Source: Hyphomonas jannaschiana VP2 (GTDB lineage: Bacteria > Pseudomonadota > Alphaproteobacteria > Caulobacterales > Hyphomonadaceae). Taken from it: DNA of 64,000 nucleotides. The notes beneath the pieces are model-generated. The model was not told the origin of the DNA. It ran no database searches and was given only the letters and a program-made list of their open reading frames with translations. Shown here one piece after another: positions 9,335-17,099 of the stretch (positions are counted from its first letter, which is position 1; every line of letters starts with the position of its first letter). A program made the position numbers and the translations under genes. Location of the stretch: assembly GCF_000685215.1 (NCBI RefSeq), contig NZ_ARYJ01000012.1, positions 1 to 64,000 on the forward strand, read 5' to 3'.

Positions 9335-9663
9335 TTCCTTCCTTCCCTTGCGAAAACCTGATCCTGTTGATTCCGTAGCAGAATCGACGATCAATTTGTC
9401 CATGAGCCAAATTCACATTACGTTCATGTTAGCTGAACAAGCTTGTGGGTGGTGAGGGCGCAGATCAGGGGCTTAATCCAAATTGCATAACCTTCTGTGG
9501 CAGGGCGCTCGCCCTGACCAACAACCGCTTTTACCGCTCGTGCGTCCGGCTCGCGCCCTGCAGGCGTTTCCGCACAAGACATTTCTCATGCTGGCTCTCC
9601 CTCGTTCCCTGGCGACCTGAAACCAGCACTTCTTCTTTCGCAGCAGACCCGGAGTCACTTCCC
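9335..9663. other. Spacer of 329 bases before the secreted-protein operon
   Basis: No gene is supported here. The stretch just after the tRNA is pyrimidine-rich (CCTTCCTTCCC), which could terminate the tRNA transcript. The middle part (about 9365-9435) is more AT-rich than its surroundings and probably carries the promoter for the gene at 9664. The open frame continues from 9445 without signal-peptide character, and GGAG at 9651 supports the ATG at 9664. Confidence 0.5.
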
Positions 9664-10821
9664 ATGCTTCACTTTCTCAGCCCGAAACGTTCCCTGAAAG
9701 CTGGCAGTCTTGCCGCAGTTGCCACGGTCCTTGCCGCCACATCTCTCTTCGCCGCTCCGGCAAGCGCGAAGGAATTTGAGTATGAGAACATGCTGTACTC
9801 GTGGATGAAGCTCGACAGCTATTTCGATTATGAAAGCAACGTCGATTGCTACATGCGTCTCTACCGCAGCGAAGTCTGGCAGCGCTCGCGCGAGGACGAA
9901 TTCCTGCGCCAGGACAAGCGCGACGAGACGATCGAGATGATGAAGGCCCGCGTCGGCGAGGCAAATCTTGAAGACGTCTATACCGTCCGGACCAACAAGG
10001 ATTTCGGCGACTATGATTTCGACACGAACGTTTTCGAATTCGCGCCGGTGTCCAAGACGACTTACTTCTATGTCCGCAACAACAATTCCTGCGGGCTGCC
10101 TTCTGAAATCCGGGTCAAGTTCGACAATCCCGAAATCATCGATGGAATCGCCATGTCGCGGGATGACGCCCAGGCGCTGCTGACATCCCGCAAGCGCTAT
10201 GGCGACATCGACCGGAGCGTTTCGCTCGAAATCGATTTCGTCCTGCAGGCCCGCGATGGCCAGATGGTGCAGGCGCATATTCTGGATGCGCGGGTGCTGA
10301 ACGCGGCGCGCAACAGGGATCTCGATGGCCGCAAGCTGGCTGAATATACCGGGTCGCCCGTCACGGCATCGTCTTCGGCTGCGGCGCCGGCGTCCGGCGG
10401 CCTCAGCCTGTTCGGCATGTTGCCAGGCGGGTCGCTCCAGTCGATCAAGGACGAGCTGCCGCGCGGCAGCGTGGTCTGCAATCCGGCGGGCGGGGAGTGC
10501 GAAGTCAATCTGAAGACCGGACAGAAGCTCATCGCAAAAATCGACAGCAGCAAAAATGTCACGGCCCTGGAGCACCGCGTGGACGCCGGCAATGAGTCGC
10601 CCGGCAAAGTCGCGGATGATCTGAAGGCGGTCTATGGCCTGCCGATCAACGACACCAACAAGGACCCGCAGGCCGGCGGCTTCACGGCCTATGGCCAGGT
10701 CCCGCATGTACAGGGCGAGCGCCAGCTGACCTGGCGCTCTGATAGCTATGAGATGGTCGCGACGATTTTCTATGGCGCACATGCGAAGACGAAAGTCGTC
10801 ACATCGATCCGGCCGCGCTAG
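9664..10821 (+). CDS. Secreted protein of unknown function
   Basis: I do not recognise this 385-residue protein. It starts with a clear Sec signal peptide ending at PASAKE (cleavage near residue 36). The mature part has an acidic, aromatic N-terminal region with single cysteines (VDCYMRL, NSCGLPS), an Ala/Ser-rich linker near residues 235-250, and a C-terminal region containing PRGSVVCNPAGGECEVNLK. It is probably exported to the periplasm or beyond. The next gene begins 21 bases downstream and encodes a lipoprotein, so the two likely form one operon. GGAG lies nine bases before the chosen ATG. Confidence 0.8.
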   Translation: MLHFLSPKRSLKAGSLAAVATVLAATSLFAAPASAKEFEYENMLYSWMKLDSYFDYESNVDCYMRLYRSEVWQRSREDEFLRQDKRDETIEMMKARVGEANLEDVYTVRTNKDFGDYDFDTNVFEFAPVSKTTYFYVRNNNSCGLPSEIRVKFDNPEIIDGIAMSRDDAQALLTSRKRYGDIDRSVSLEIDFVLQARDGQMVQAHILDARVLNAARNRDLDGRKLAEYTGSPVTASSSAAAPASGGLSLFGMLPGGSLQSIKDELPRGSVVCNPAGGECEVNLKTGQKLIAKIDSSKNVTALEHRVDAGNESPGKVADDLKAVYGLPINDTNKDPQAGGFTAYGQVPHVQGERQLTWRSDSYEMVATIFYGAHAKTKVVTSIRPR

Positions 10822-10842
10822 GCAATAAGGGGAGCAATCATC

Positions 10843-11844
10843 ATGAAGAAACTCGTTTCTGCGGTCCTCGCCGCACTTATGCTCGCGGCCGTTCCGGCCT
10901 GTTCTGCCGGTGATGACACCGGAGGCAGCAATTCCGTCAGCGGAGAAACCGGTGGCAAAACCGCTGCGAAGACGCCGAAGGAAAACAAGCTGGCCGAGCT
11001 GTCACCGGCCGATGCGCGCCAGCAATTGATGGAGCGGGGCTACACGCTCGATCAGAATGGCTTCCGTGAAGCGGTTGATTTTCTTGATCCTGACGCAGTC
11101 GCCCTGTTCGTTGCCCTGGGGTTCGATGTGAATGCCATGGCCGACGCGCTCAGCTATCCGGTCAACCGGGCAGGGGCCTATGAGGAATCGAAGCTTCCCG
11201 GACATCTGGAAGCGAACCTTGCCGATCCTGCCTACCGGGCGATTCTGGCAATCCTGTTCCAGAACGGCTTTTCACCAATGGAACCGGTACGCGCCGAAGC
11301 CTCCACGACAAGTCTCTTCGCTGAGAGCCTGCGTATCGGCGACGAGGACTTCATCAGTTTCCTGCGGGGCTTTGATGCAGACTGGGTCACCAAGCCGGGC
11401 TGCTACCAGCATAATCCAAGATGCCGGAATGAGGGCACCCTGGACGGGTGGCTGTTCTATATTCCGGACAGGGAGCCGTCCTGGGATGTCGATACGGCAT
11501 TGGCCGCCTATGCGCGCCTGACGGATCTTGGCATGGCGCAGCCGGTCGCGGGGGAGGACTCCGATCCCTACCTCATGGCATCGCTGGCGTTCCAGAAATT
11601 CCTCTGGGCGCGGGACAATGCCGAAATCGATGCGCTCTGGCAGCAGGTCGGCAGCCCGCGCATCATCCTGCCCTATGGAACCGACGTCGAAGAGGAGGCG
11701 AAGTGGGCTGATCCGGAGAGGGCCATGGCCGCCAGCGGGGCGCGGTCGCGCCAGCGCAAATACCTGCTCGACAAGGTCTTCAACTGTATCGCTGACAATG
11801 GCGACGATTACTGGGGCTGCCTTGAAAGTCCGCCGGCAAAGTAG
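10843..11844 (+). CDS. Lipoprotein of unknown function with ankyrin-like segments
   Basis: The 333-residue protein has a lipoprotein signal with lipobox VPAC (Cys20) followed by a Gly/Ser/Thr linker. Residues about 60-95 (FREAVDFLDPDAVALFVALG, then FDVNAM) look like an ankyrin repeat, and a second weaker copy follows around residues 125-145. The C-terminal half has four cysteines that could form disulfides. It is likely co-expressed with the secreted protein upstream. The ankyrin reading is by eye only. Confidence 0.75.
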   Translation: MKKLVSAVLAALMLAAVPACSAGDDTGGSNSVSGETGGKTAAKTPKENKLAELSPADARQQLMERGYTLDQNGFREAVDFLDPDAVALFVALGFDVNAMADALSYPVNRAGAYEESKLPGHLEANLADPAYRAILAILFQNGFSPMEPVRAEASTTSLFAESLRIGDEDFISFLRGFDADWVTKPGCYQHNPRCRNEGTLDGWLFYIPDREPSWDVDTALAAYARLTDLGMAQPVAGEDSDPYLMASLAFQKFLWARDNAEIDALWQQVGSPRIILPYGTDVEEEAKWADPERAMAASGARSRQRKYLLDKVFNCIADNGDDYWGCLESPPAK

Positions 11845-11865
11845 CTGGCTCAGCAACGGTAAAGT

Positions 11866-11896
11866 AAGCCCCGGTCAGATGGCCGGGGCTTTTTTC
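11866..11896 (+). terminator. Rho-independent terminator of the 9664-11844 operon
   Basis: AAGCCCCGG and CCGGGGCTT form a nine-base stem around an eight-base loop, followed directly by a run of T. It lies 22 bases after the lipoprotein stop, which closes the two-gene operon and separates it from the hydrolase at 12023. Confidence 0.92.
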
Positions 11897-12022
11897 TGGG
11901 TGAGGGTTGGCACCCTTTCGTTTTCCTTCGCTTTTTGCCGCCTTGCGCTTGCTGCGCATCCGGAACCGCAGCTAGGGTCGGCAGCGTGCGCGCATGGCGC
12001 GGGAAGAAGGAAAAGGATTGCC

Positions 12023-13567
12023 ATGATGAAGCTCCACCCGATGAAAACCCTGCTGGCCGGTACGGCAATTGCCATGGCCGCGCTGGGGGCATCTGCGGAC
12101 GAGAGCGTCCGTGCGCAGGAGGCCGCCGCGCCCGCCATTCCGGAGGAGGTCACTGACCGCATCGATGCGCGCTTCCTGGACTACCAGACGGAGCAGCACG
12201 TGCCGGGCCTTGTCTGGGGCATCGTGAAGGATGGGGAACTGGTCTATTTCAAAACCTCCGGCGTCGGGAACCTCGAAACGGAGGCACCTGTCACCTCGGA
12301 TTCGCTCTTTTCCATCGCGTCCATGAGCAAGGCGTTCACGGCACTTGCCATCCTGAAGCTGCGCGATGAAGGCAAGCTCTATCTCGATGCGCCGGCCGAA
12401 TATTACGTGCCGGAACTGAGGGGCTGGACCTATCCGACTACGGACTCGCCGCGCATTCGCGTGCGGGATCTTCTGGCCCATGTCAGCGGGCTGGTCACCG
12501 ACAATCCCTGGGGCGACCGCCAGCAGGACATGCCCGAGGACGTCTTTACCGAAGTCCTGAAAGAGGGCGTTCCGTTCGAGCGTGCCCCGCAGATGGCTTA
12601 CGAATATTCCAATTTCGGTTACGCCCTTCTGGGCCGGATCGTTACCAATGTCTCGGGCATGCCGTATGAGGATTATATCCGCACCGAGATCATGCTGCCG
12701 CTGGGCATGACGTCCACCGGCTATGACGTTTATGCTGTCGATCAGAACCGCCGCGCCCTCGGCTATCGCTGGGAAGAGGGGGCCTTCTCGAAAGAGCCAG
12801 CACTCGGTCCGGGCGTCTTCGGCGCCATGGGCGGGGTGATGACCAATGCCGACGATTACGAGAAATGGGTCACCTTCCTGCTGGACGCCTGGCCGCCGCG
12901 CGATGGCGAAGAAACCGGACCGGTGAAACGCTCGACCGTGCGCGAGCTTTCCCAGGGACTGAACTTCCCGCGTGTCTACGAGCGTGATGGCCTGGAAGAG
13001 GGCGAGACCTGCGATGTCGCGATGACCTATGCGATGGGCTTTGCCGTCAGCGCCGAGTGTGATCTCGGCACGACGCTGGCGCATTCCGGCGGCTATCCGG
13101 GTTATGGCTCGAACGTCCTGCTGATGCCGGACGCAGGCGTCGGTATTTTCGCTTTTGCGAACCGGACCTATGCCGCCCCGTCGCGGATCGTGCGCGAGGC
13201 TGCGCTGGAACTGGCGAAAGCGGGCGAAATGCCTGCCCGGGAGTGGCCCGTCAGCGATGTGCTGGCCGATGCCTATGCCGCCACTGGCGATGTCTATGAG
13301 CAGGACAGTCTTGCGCCGCTGGATGGCAAGCTGGCCATGAACTTCACAATGGATGCGTCCATTCCGGTACGTGAACGCGTGCTGGCAGACCTGAAGGAAC
13401 AGGCCGGCGCCTGCGAGACCGATGCGCCGTTCAAGGCCAACGGCCACCTCAGCGGCACTTTCACCTGGACCTGCGAGAATGGACAGATGGACGGCTGGCT
13501 CCTGATGTCGCCCAACAATCCGCCGCTGGTCCAGGAGCTGGACCTCAGTTTCACGCCCGCGATCTGA
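12023..13567 (+). CDS. Serine beta-lactamase-like hydrolase, secreted
   Basis: The 514-residue protein belongs to the beta-lactamase class C/esterase (S12) superfamily. It has a signal peptide (about 1-25), the SxxK motif SMSK (Ser100, Lys103), the YSN motif in YEYSNFGYALL, and HSGGYPGYGSN in place of the KTG box. A C-terminal extension of about 110 residues follows. The substrate may be a peptide, ester or lactam and cannot be told. The start at 12023 has AAGGA upstream. The frame is open 165 codons further, but that part overlaps the lipoprotein and the terminator. Confidence 0.9.
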   Translation: MMKLHPMKTLLAGTAIAMAALGASADESVRAQEAAAPAIPEEVTDRIDARFLDYQTEQHVPGLVWGIVKDGELVYFKTSGVGNLETEAPVTSDSLFSIASMSKAFTALAILKLRDEGKLYLDAPAEYYVPELRGWTYPTTDSPRIRVRDLLAHVSGLVTDNPWGDRQQDMPEDVFTEVLKEGVPFERAPQMAYEYSNFGYALLGRIVTNVSGMPYEDYIRTEIMLPLGMTSTGYDVYAVDQNRRALGYRWEEGAFSKEPALGPGVFGAMGGVMTNADDYEKWVTFLLDAWPPRDGEETGPVKRSTVRELSQGLNFPRVYERDGLEEGETCDVAMTYAMGFAVSAECDLGTTLAHSGGYPGYGSNVLLMPDAGVGIFAFANRTYAAPSRIVREAALELAKAGEMPAREWPVSDVLADAYAATGDVYEQDSLAPLDGKLAMNFTMDASIPVRERVLADLKEQAGACETDAPFKANGHLSGTFTWTCENGQMDGWLLMSPNNPPLVQELDLSFTPAI

Positions 13568-13571
13568 TCAT

Positions 13572-14108
13572 CTATTCCAGCACATAGTCCGCCTCTGCCT
13601 CATACCGGCTGGGGCGGCCTTTGGCACTGTGGCTGGAATAGAGGTGGAAGCGGTCTGCGATGAACGGCCCGCTGCGGTAATCGTGGTGGCGCTCCACCCA
13701 GCGGCGGGTGTCCTCCAGCGTGGCATTGTGGAGATAGGCGAGCGTCACATGCGGCGTAAACGGGCGCCGGTCCGGCTCGAAGCCGAGGCGCCGCGCGGCC
13801 TGTTCGCACCGGGCCGAGAGGCTGCGCAATTCGTCGCTCTCGCGCACGCGTGCCCAGACCGCGGACGGTTCGCGCCGTCCGAACCAGCCGGCGCCTTCGA
13901 TCGAAACCTCGAACGGGGCGCACTGGATGTCGCCCAGCAGATCGTCGAGGTCGCGTGCCTGGCGATGCGTGAGATCGCCGAAGAAGCGCAGCGTGATGTG
14001 GAAGTTTTCCTCCGGGCGCCAGCTGGCCCCGGGCAGGTCATCCTGCAGGTCTGTGAGGTCATCCCACAGGTCTTCCGGCACGGGCAGGGCGGCAAACAAT
14101 CTGTACAT
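13572..14108 (-). CDS. thpR: RNA 2',3'-cyclic phosphodiesterase ThpR (LigT family)
   Basis: This 178-residue 2H phosphoesterase carries both catalytic HxTx motifs, HITL at 37-40 and HVTL at 120-123, at the expected spacing. The family hydrolyses 2',3'-cyclic phosphates of RNA ends and can ligate tRNA halves in vitro. The start at MYRLFAALP is typical of the family, although the frame is open 15 codons further. It converges with the hydrolase ending at 13567, four bases away. Confidence 0.92.
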   Translation of the reverse strand: MYRLFAALPVPEDLWDDLTDLQDDLPGASWRPEENFHITLRFFGDLTHRQARDLDDLLGDIQCAPFEVSIEGAGWFGRREPSAVWARVRESDELRSLSARCEQAARRLGFEPDRRPFTPHVTLAYLHNATLEDTRRWVERHHDYRSGPFIADRFHLYSSHSAKGRPSRYEAEADYVLE

Positions 14109-14136
14109 GACCCGCTGTCTGCCTCCTGAGGCGGAA

Positions 14137-14166
14137 AAAGAAAACCCGGCCAAAGAAAACCCGGCC
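14137..14166. repeat. Perfect 15-base tandem duplication in a terminator arm
   Basis: AAAGAAAACCCGGCC occurs twice without a gap (14137-14151 and 14152-14166). The second copy is one arm of the terminator at 14157-14181, so the first copy offers an alternative pairing partner. Confidence 0.9.
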
Positions 14167-14181
14167 AGTGAGGCCGGGTTT
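14157..14181 (-). terminator. Terminator downstream of the DUF2853 gene
   Basis: AAACCCGGCC and GGCCGGGTTT form a perfect ten-base stem with a five-base loop. Read on the minus strand it is followed by TCTTTGGCC and then by a second copy of the downstream arm. It lies between the DUF2853 stop (14205) and the thpR start (14108), so thpR probably needs its own promoter or read-through. Confidence 0.85.
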
Positions 14182-14204
14182 GTCCGTTGGTCTGTGAGGC
14201 CGGA

Positions 14205-14540
14205 TCAGCTTGCGAGTTCTGTGAGCTTTCCGAAGTGTTCGGCCAGAAGGTAGTAGAAGGTGACCCGTGACTTCTGCCCGCCTTCGGCATTCATGCGATC
14301 ACAGACCGTCTTGATGGCTGCGTCCAGCTCTCCCTGCTTTTCGGCAAGGCCGAGCTTCCCGCGGCACCACTTTTCCCGCACGCGGTCCAGTTCGCCGGAG
14401 TCGCTGCAGGCGACGATGGAGCTGTCCTTGTTGCGCAGGGCGATGCCGAGATGTCCCACGATCTTCTCGGCGGCGGCCTGGTTGTACCCGCCATTTGCGT
14501 ATTTCTTGATATTCTCGGCGTAAGCCGATGCGTCTGCCAT
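14205..14540 (-). CDS. DUF2853 family protein
   Basis: The 111-residue soluble protein shows the pattern of the DUF2853 family: an N-terminal YAENIKKYA helix, a central VACSDSGELDRVREK segment, and the C-terminal SRVTFYYLLAEHFGKL. The family is small and helical, and its function is not established. The gene is monocistronic: a terminator follows it, and a 358-base spacer separates it from the divergent BI-1 gene. Confidence 0.85.
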   Translation of the reverse strand: MADASAYAENIKKYANGGYNQAAAEKIVGHLGIALRNKDSSIVACSDSGELDRVREKWCRGKLGLAEKQGELDAAIKTVCDRMNAEGGQKSRVTFYYLLAEHFGKLTELAS

Positions 14541-14898
14541 AACTGTATCCCCTAGTGCTTTGGCGCCCCCACTGCCGGAACTGCGCCAGATTCAGCAGAT
14601 TAACTCTGTGCAAGGCTTAGTCAATCCACTTACGAGTAAGCGCAGGGAACATTGGTGCGTCAGTGCAAACTGTATTGCGAATACTTGCTGAATTTTCTCG
14701 CATAGAAAGTATTGTTTTGCCGTATTTAAAATATTCGTAGCAAGTTCTTGAAGTCTAATTCGTGACCTGCCCCAGGCCGGTGTATGAACAAGTTGCAGGA
14801 AATTCCGGTTTTGCTTGCGAACGGGGGCAAGCTCTCCCATATTTCGCCCATGTTCCGGGCAAATTCTCCGCCCGGTGAAGAGAAAGGGCTTGAATCTT
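14541..14898. promoter_or_regulatory. Divergent, AT-rich spacer between DUF2853 and the BI-1 gene
   Basis: No gene is supported in these 358 bases. The part at about 14630-14760 is clearly poorer in G+C than its surroundings and holds an inverted pair AATACTT (14680-14686) and AAGTATT (14707-14713). It must contain the two divergent promoters. GAAAGGG lies just upstream of the ATG at 14899. Confidence 0.5.
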
Positions 14899-15675
14899 AT
14901 GAATGATTTCAATCGTGCTTATACGCCGTCCACCGGCGCAGGCTCGATGGACATGGCGGTCAATGAAGGCCTTCGCGCCTTCATGCTGGGCGTTTACCAG
15001 AAGCTGGCCTATGGCATCGCGCTGGCAGGTGGCCTGGCTTTCCTGGTCGGATCCAACACGTTTCCGCCGCTGACCGAATTCGTGCTGTTCTCGCCGTTCC
15101 GCCTTGTTGTGCAGTTCGGTCCGATCGCGCTGATCCTGATTTCCGCCTTCGCGATGAAGCGGCCATCGCCGCTGGGCACGGCCGTCCTTTACTGGACCAT
15201 CGTCACCTTGCTGGGCCTCAGCCTGTCGGTCTGGGTGCTCATGGCCACGATGAACACCGAAGCGGCCAGCCGCGCGGGGATTGTCTACAGCACCACATTC
15301 ATCACCATCGCCAAGGCCTTCTTCCTGACGGCCACGGCCTTCGGTGCCCTCTCGCTGTACGGCTACACGACCAAGCGTGACCTGCAGCCGATTGGCGTGG
15401 TTGCCATCTTTGCCCTCTGGGGCATTGTCGGCATGTCGCTGCTGAGCTTCCTGTTCCCGCCGTCGGGTTTCTTTGAAACCGCGGTCACCGTGGGCGTGCT
15501 GGCGATTTCAGGTGTGCTGGTCGCCTTCGACACGCAGAACCTGAAGCGGTCCTATTTCGCCTTTGAAGGGGACGAGCGCGGCCTTGCCGTGATGACGAAT
15601 TGGGGTGCGCTGAATTTCTTCATCCTGTTCTACAACATCTTCGTCACGATCATGTCGCTCCTGTCCCGCCGATAG
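14899..15675 (+). CDS. Bax inhibitor-1/YccA family membrane protein
   Basis: The 258-residue protein has seven hydrophobic helices after a short polar N-terminus (NDFNRAYTP). It also has the family segment GVLVAFDTQNLKR before the last helix. BI-1 proteins are pH-sensitive calcium-leak or stress-modulating membrane proteins, and YccA interacts with FtsH. The physiological role in alphaproteobacteria is not settled. A terminator follows at 15698, so the gene is probably monocistronic. Confidence 0.92.
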   Translation: MNDFNRAYTPSTGAGSMDMAVNEGLRAFMLGVYQKLAYGIALAGGLAFLVGSNTFPPLTEFVLFSPFRLVVQFGPIALILISAFAMKRPSPLGTAVLYWTIVTLLGLSLSVWVLMATMNTEAASRAGIVYSTTFITIAKAFFLTATAFGALSLYGYTTKRDLQPIGVVAIFALWGIVGMSLLSFLFPPSGFFETAVTVGVLAISGVLVAFDTQNLKRSYFAFEGDERGLAVMTNWGALNFFILFYNIFVTIMSLLSRR

Positions 15676-15697
15676 GATACCGATCGCAAAATCCATG

Positions 15698-15727
15698 AAA
15701 GCCCCGCCCGGAAAGGCGGGGCTTTTT
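15698..15727 (+). terminator. Rho-independent terminator after the BI-1 gene
   Basis: AAAGCCCCGCC and GGCGGGGCTTT form an eleven-base stem around a six-base loop (CGGAAA), with TTTTT at the end. It is 22 bases past the stop codon. Confidence 0.93.
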
Positions 15728-15793
15728 CTTTGCGGCAGGCGCAGAATCCGGCGACATCCGCGATCGTTCATATCCAGCCCGGAAAGGATCCCC

Positions 15794-16333
15794 ATGCGTA
15801 CCCCCGGCCCGACCATTGAAACGGAACGCCTGATCCTGCGCCCGCCGCAGGCGGAGGATTTCGAGCCCATGTGCGCCATGATGGCGGATGAGGAGACTGC
15901 GCGCTTCATTGGCGGCGTGATGGCACCGTCTACCGTCTGGCGTTCGCTTTGCGCGCTGGCCGGGGCGTGGACGATCCGCGGTTATTCCATGTTCTCGGTG
16001 ATCGAGAAGTCCACCGGCGACTGGATCGGGCGCCTCGGCCCCTGGCAGCCAGAAGGCTGGCCGGGCACCGAGATCGCTTACGGCCTGACCCGTGCCGCGC
16101 AGGGCCGGGGCTATGCACAGGAAGGCGTCTCGGCGGCAATCGACTATGCGGTGGACATTCTCGGCTGGGACGAGATCATCCATTGTATCGATGCGAAGAA
16201 CGACGCCTCCCTGCGCGTCGCAGAGCGGCTCGGGGCGCGCAAGCTCAGGCAGGCGCAGGCCCCGGCGCCGTTTTCCGACATGTACTGGGATGTCTACGGC
16301 CAGAGCGCTGATGAATGGCGTGCCCGGCGGTAA
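15794..16333 (+). CDS. GNAT family N-acetyltransferase (RimJ/RimL-like)
   Basis: The 179-residue protein begins with TETERLILRPP-like sequence (here IETERLILRPP) and has the acetyl-CoA-binding region AQGRGYAQEGVSAAIDYA, followed by KNDASLRVAERLGAR. This is the Acetyltransf_3 pattern used for protein or small-molecule amine acetylation. The substrate is unknown. AAGGA precedes the ATG, and the frame upstream overlaps the terminator. Confidence 0.9.
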   Translation: MRTPGPTIETERLILRPPQAEDFEPMCAMMADEETARFIGGVMAPSTVWRSLCALAGAWTIRGYSMFSVIEKSTGDWIGRLGPWQPEGWPGTEIAYGLTRAAQGRGYAQEGVSAAIDYAVDILGWDEIIHCIDAKNDASLRVAERLGARKLRQAQAPAPFSDMYWDVYGQSADEWRARR

Positions 16334-16338
16334 CGCAT

Positions 16339-16352
16339 GCGTGAGCTCACGC
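16339..16352. repeat. Perfect 14-base palindrome GCGTGAGCTCACGC
   Basis: The palindrome begins five bases after the acetyltransferase stop and about 66 bases before the redoxin start. It could be a protein-binding site or a chance GC-rich palindrome, and no second copy was noticed. Confidence 0.4.
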
Positions 16353-16417
16353 GCTCGTGCATCGCCTGCCGGGCAGGGGGCGGGTTAGGGCTGGGGGTCA
16401 AAGAAAAGGAACCGCCC

Positions 16418-17029
16418 ATGATCCGTACTGCTTCTCTCGCGTCTCTTCTCGCCTTGCTGCCTGCCGCCGCCGCGGCGCAGGAGCCCTCAGATACTCAGAT
16501 GGCGGCAAAATCCGCCGAAGCGGAACGCGCCGCCATGGCAGAGGAGATGCGGGTTGGCCCCATTGTCGGTCAGCCCGCACCGGCCGTCACGGTGACGGGA
16601 CCGGAAGGCAGTGTCAGCTTTACCGACCTTGCCGGAGAGAAGGGGACAGCCATCGCCTTCTTCCGTTCGGCCGATTGGTGCCCTTACTGCAAGAAACAGC
16701 TGATAGACCTGAAAGCGGCGGCGGCTCCGCTGGCCGAAGAGGGCTGGACGCTGATCGGTGTCTCCTATGACAGCCCGGAGACGCTGGCAGATTTCAAGGC
16801 GGCGAAAGACCTGCCTTACGGGCTCTATTCCGATGCCGGGTCTGCAGCCATCGATGCGTTCAACCTGCGCAACCCGGATGTGCCGGCGGGCTCGCGCTAT
16901 GACGGCATTCCGCACCCCGCCATCGTCTTCATTGCTGCAGATGGCACGGTGAAGGCCGTGATGCGGGAAGAAGGCTACAAGGACCGTCCGGCGGTCGAAT
17001 CCGTGCTCGCGCTGGCTGCGGCGCTCTGA
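16418..17029 (+). CDS. Periplasmic thioredoxin-fold/peroxiredoxin-like protein
   Basis: The 203-residue protein has a signal peptide ending near AAAAAQ (about residue 22) and an AhpC/TSA-Redoxin domain. FRSADWCPYCKK carries a CPYC motif like that of glutaredoxins in a peroxiredoxin frame, with the downstream HPAIVFIAADGTV strand and cis-Pro region. It would act as a periplasmic thiol reductase or peroxidase. GGA lies upstream of the ATG at 16418, and the frame extension upstream lacks signal-peptide character. Confidence 0.88.
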   Translation: MIRTASLASLLALLPAAAAAQEPSDTQMAAKSAEAERAAMAEEMRVGPIVGQPAPAVTVTGPEGSVSFTDLAGEKGTAIAFFRSADWCPYCKKQLIDLKAAAAPLAEEGWTLIGVSYDSPETLADFKAAKDLPYGLYSDAGSAAIDAFNLRNPDVPAGSRYDGIPHPAIVFIAADGTVKAVMREEGYKDRPAVESVLALAAAL

Positions 17030-17099
17030 TTTTGCCTGGCGGGTTCCAAGTCTGACCGGAATGGCCTAGCGTCCGCGCAAGCTGTTCCGGAGAGACCTG

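Noticed and set aside
11972-13447. A 491-codon minus-strand open frame over the serine hydrolase
   Set aside because: The plus-strand gene has SxxK, YSN and HSG motifs and a signal peptide, so the antisense frame is a shadow.
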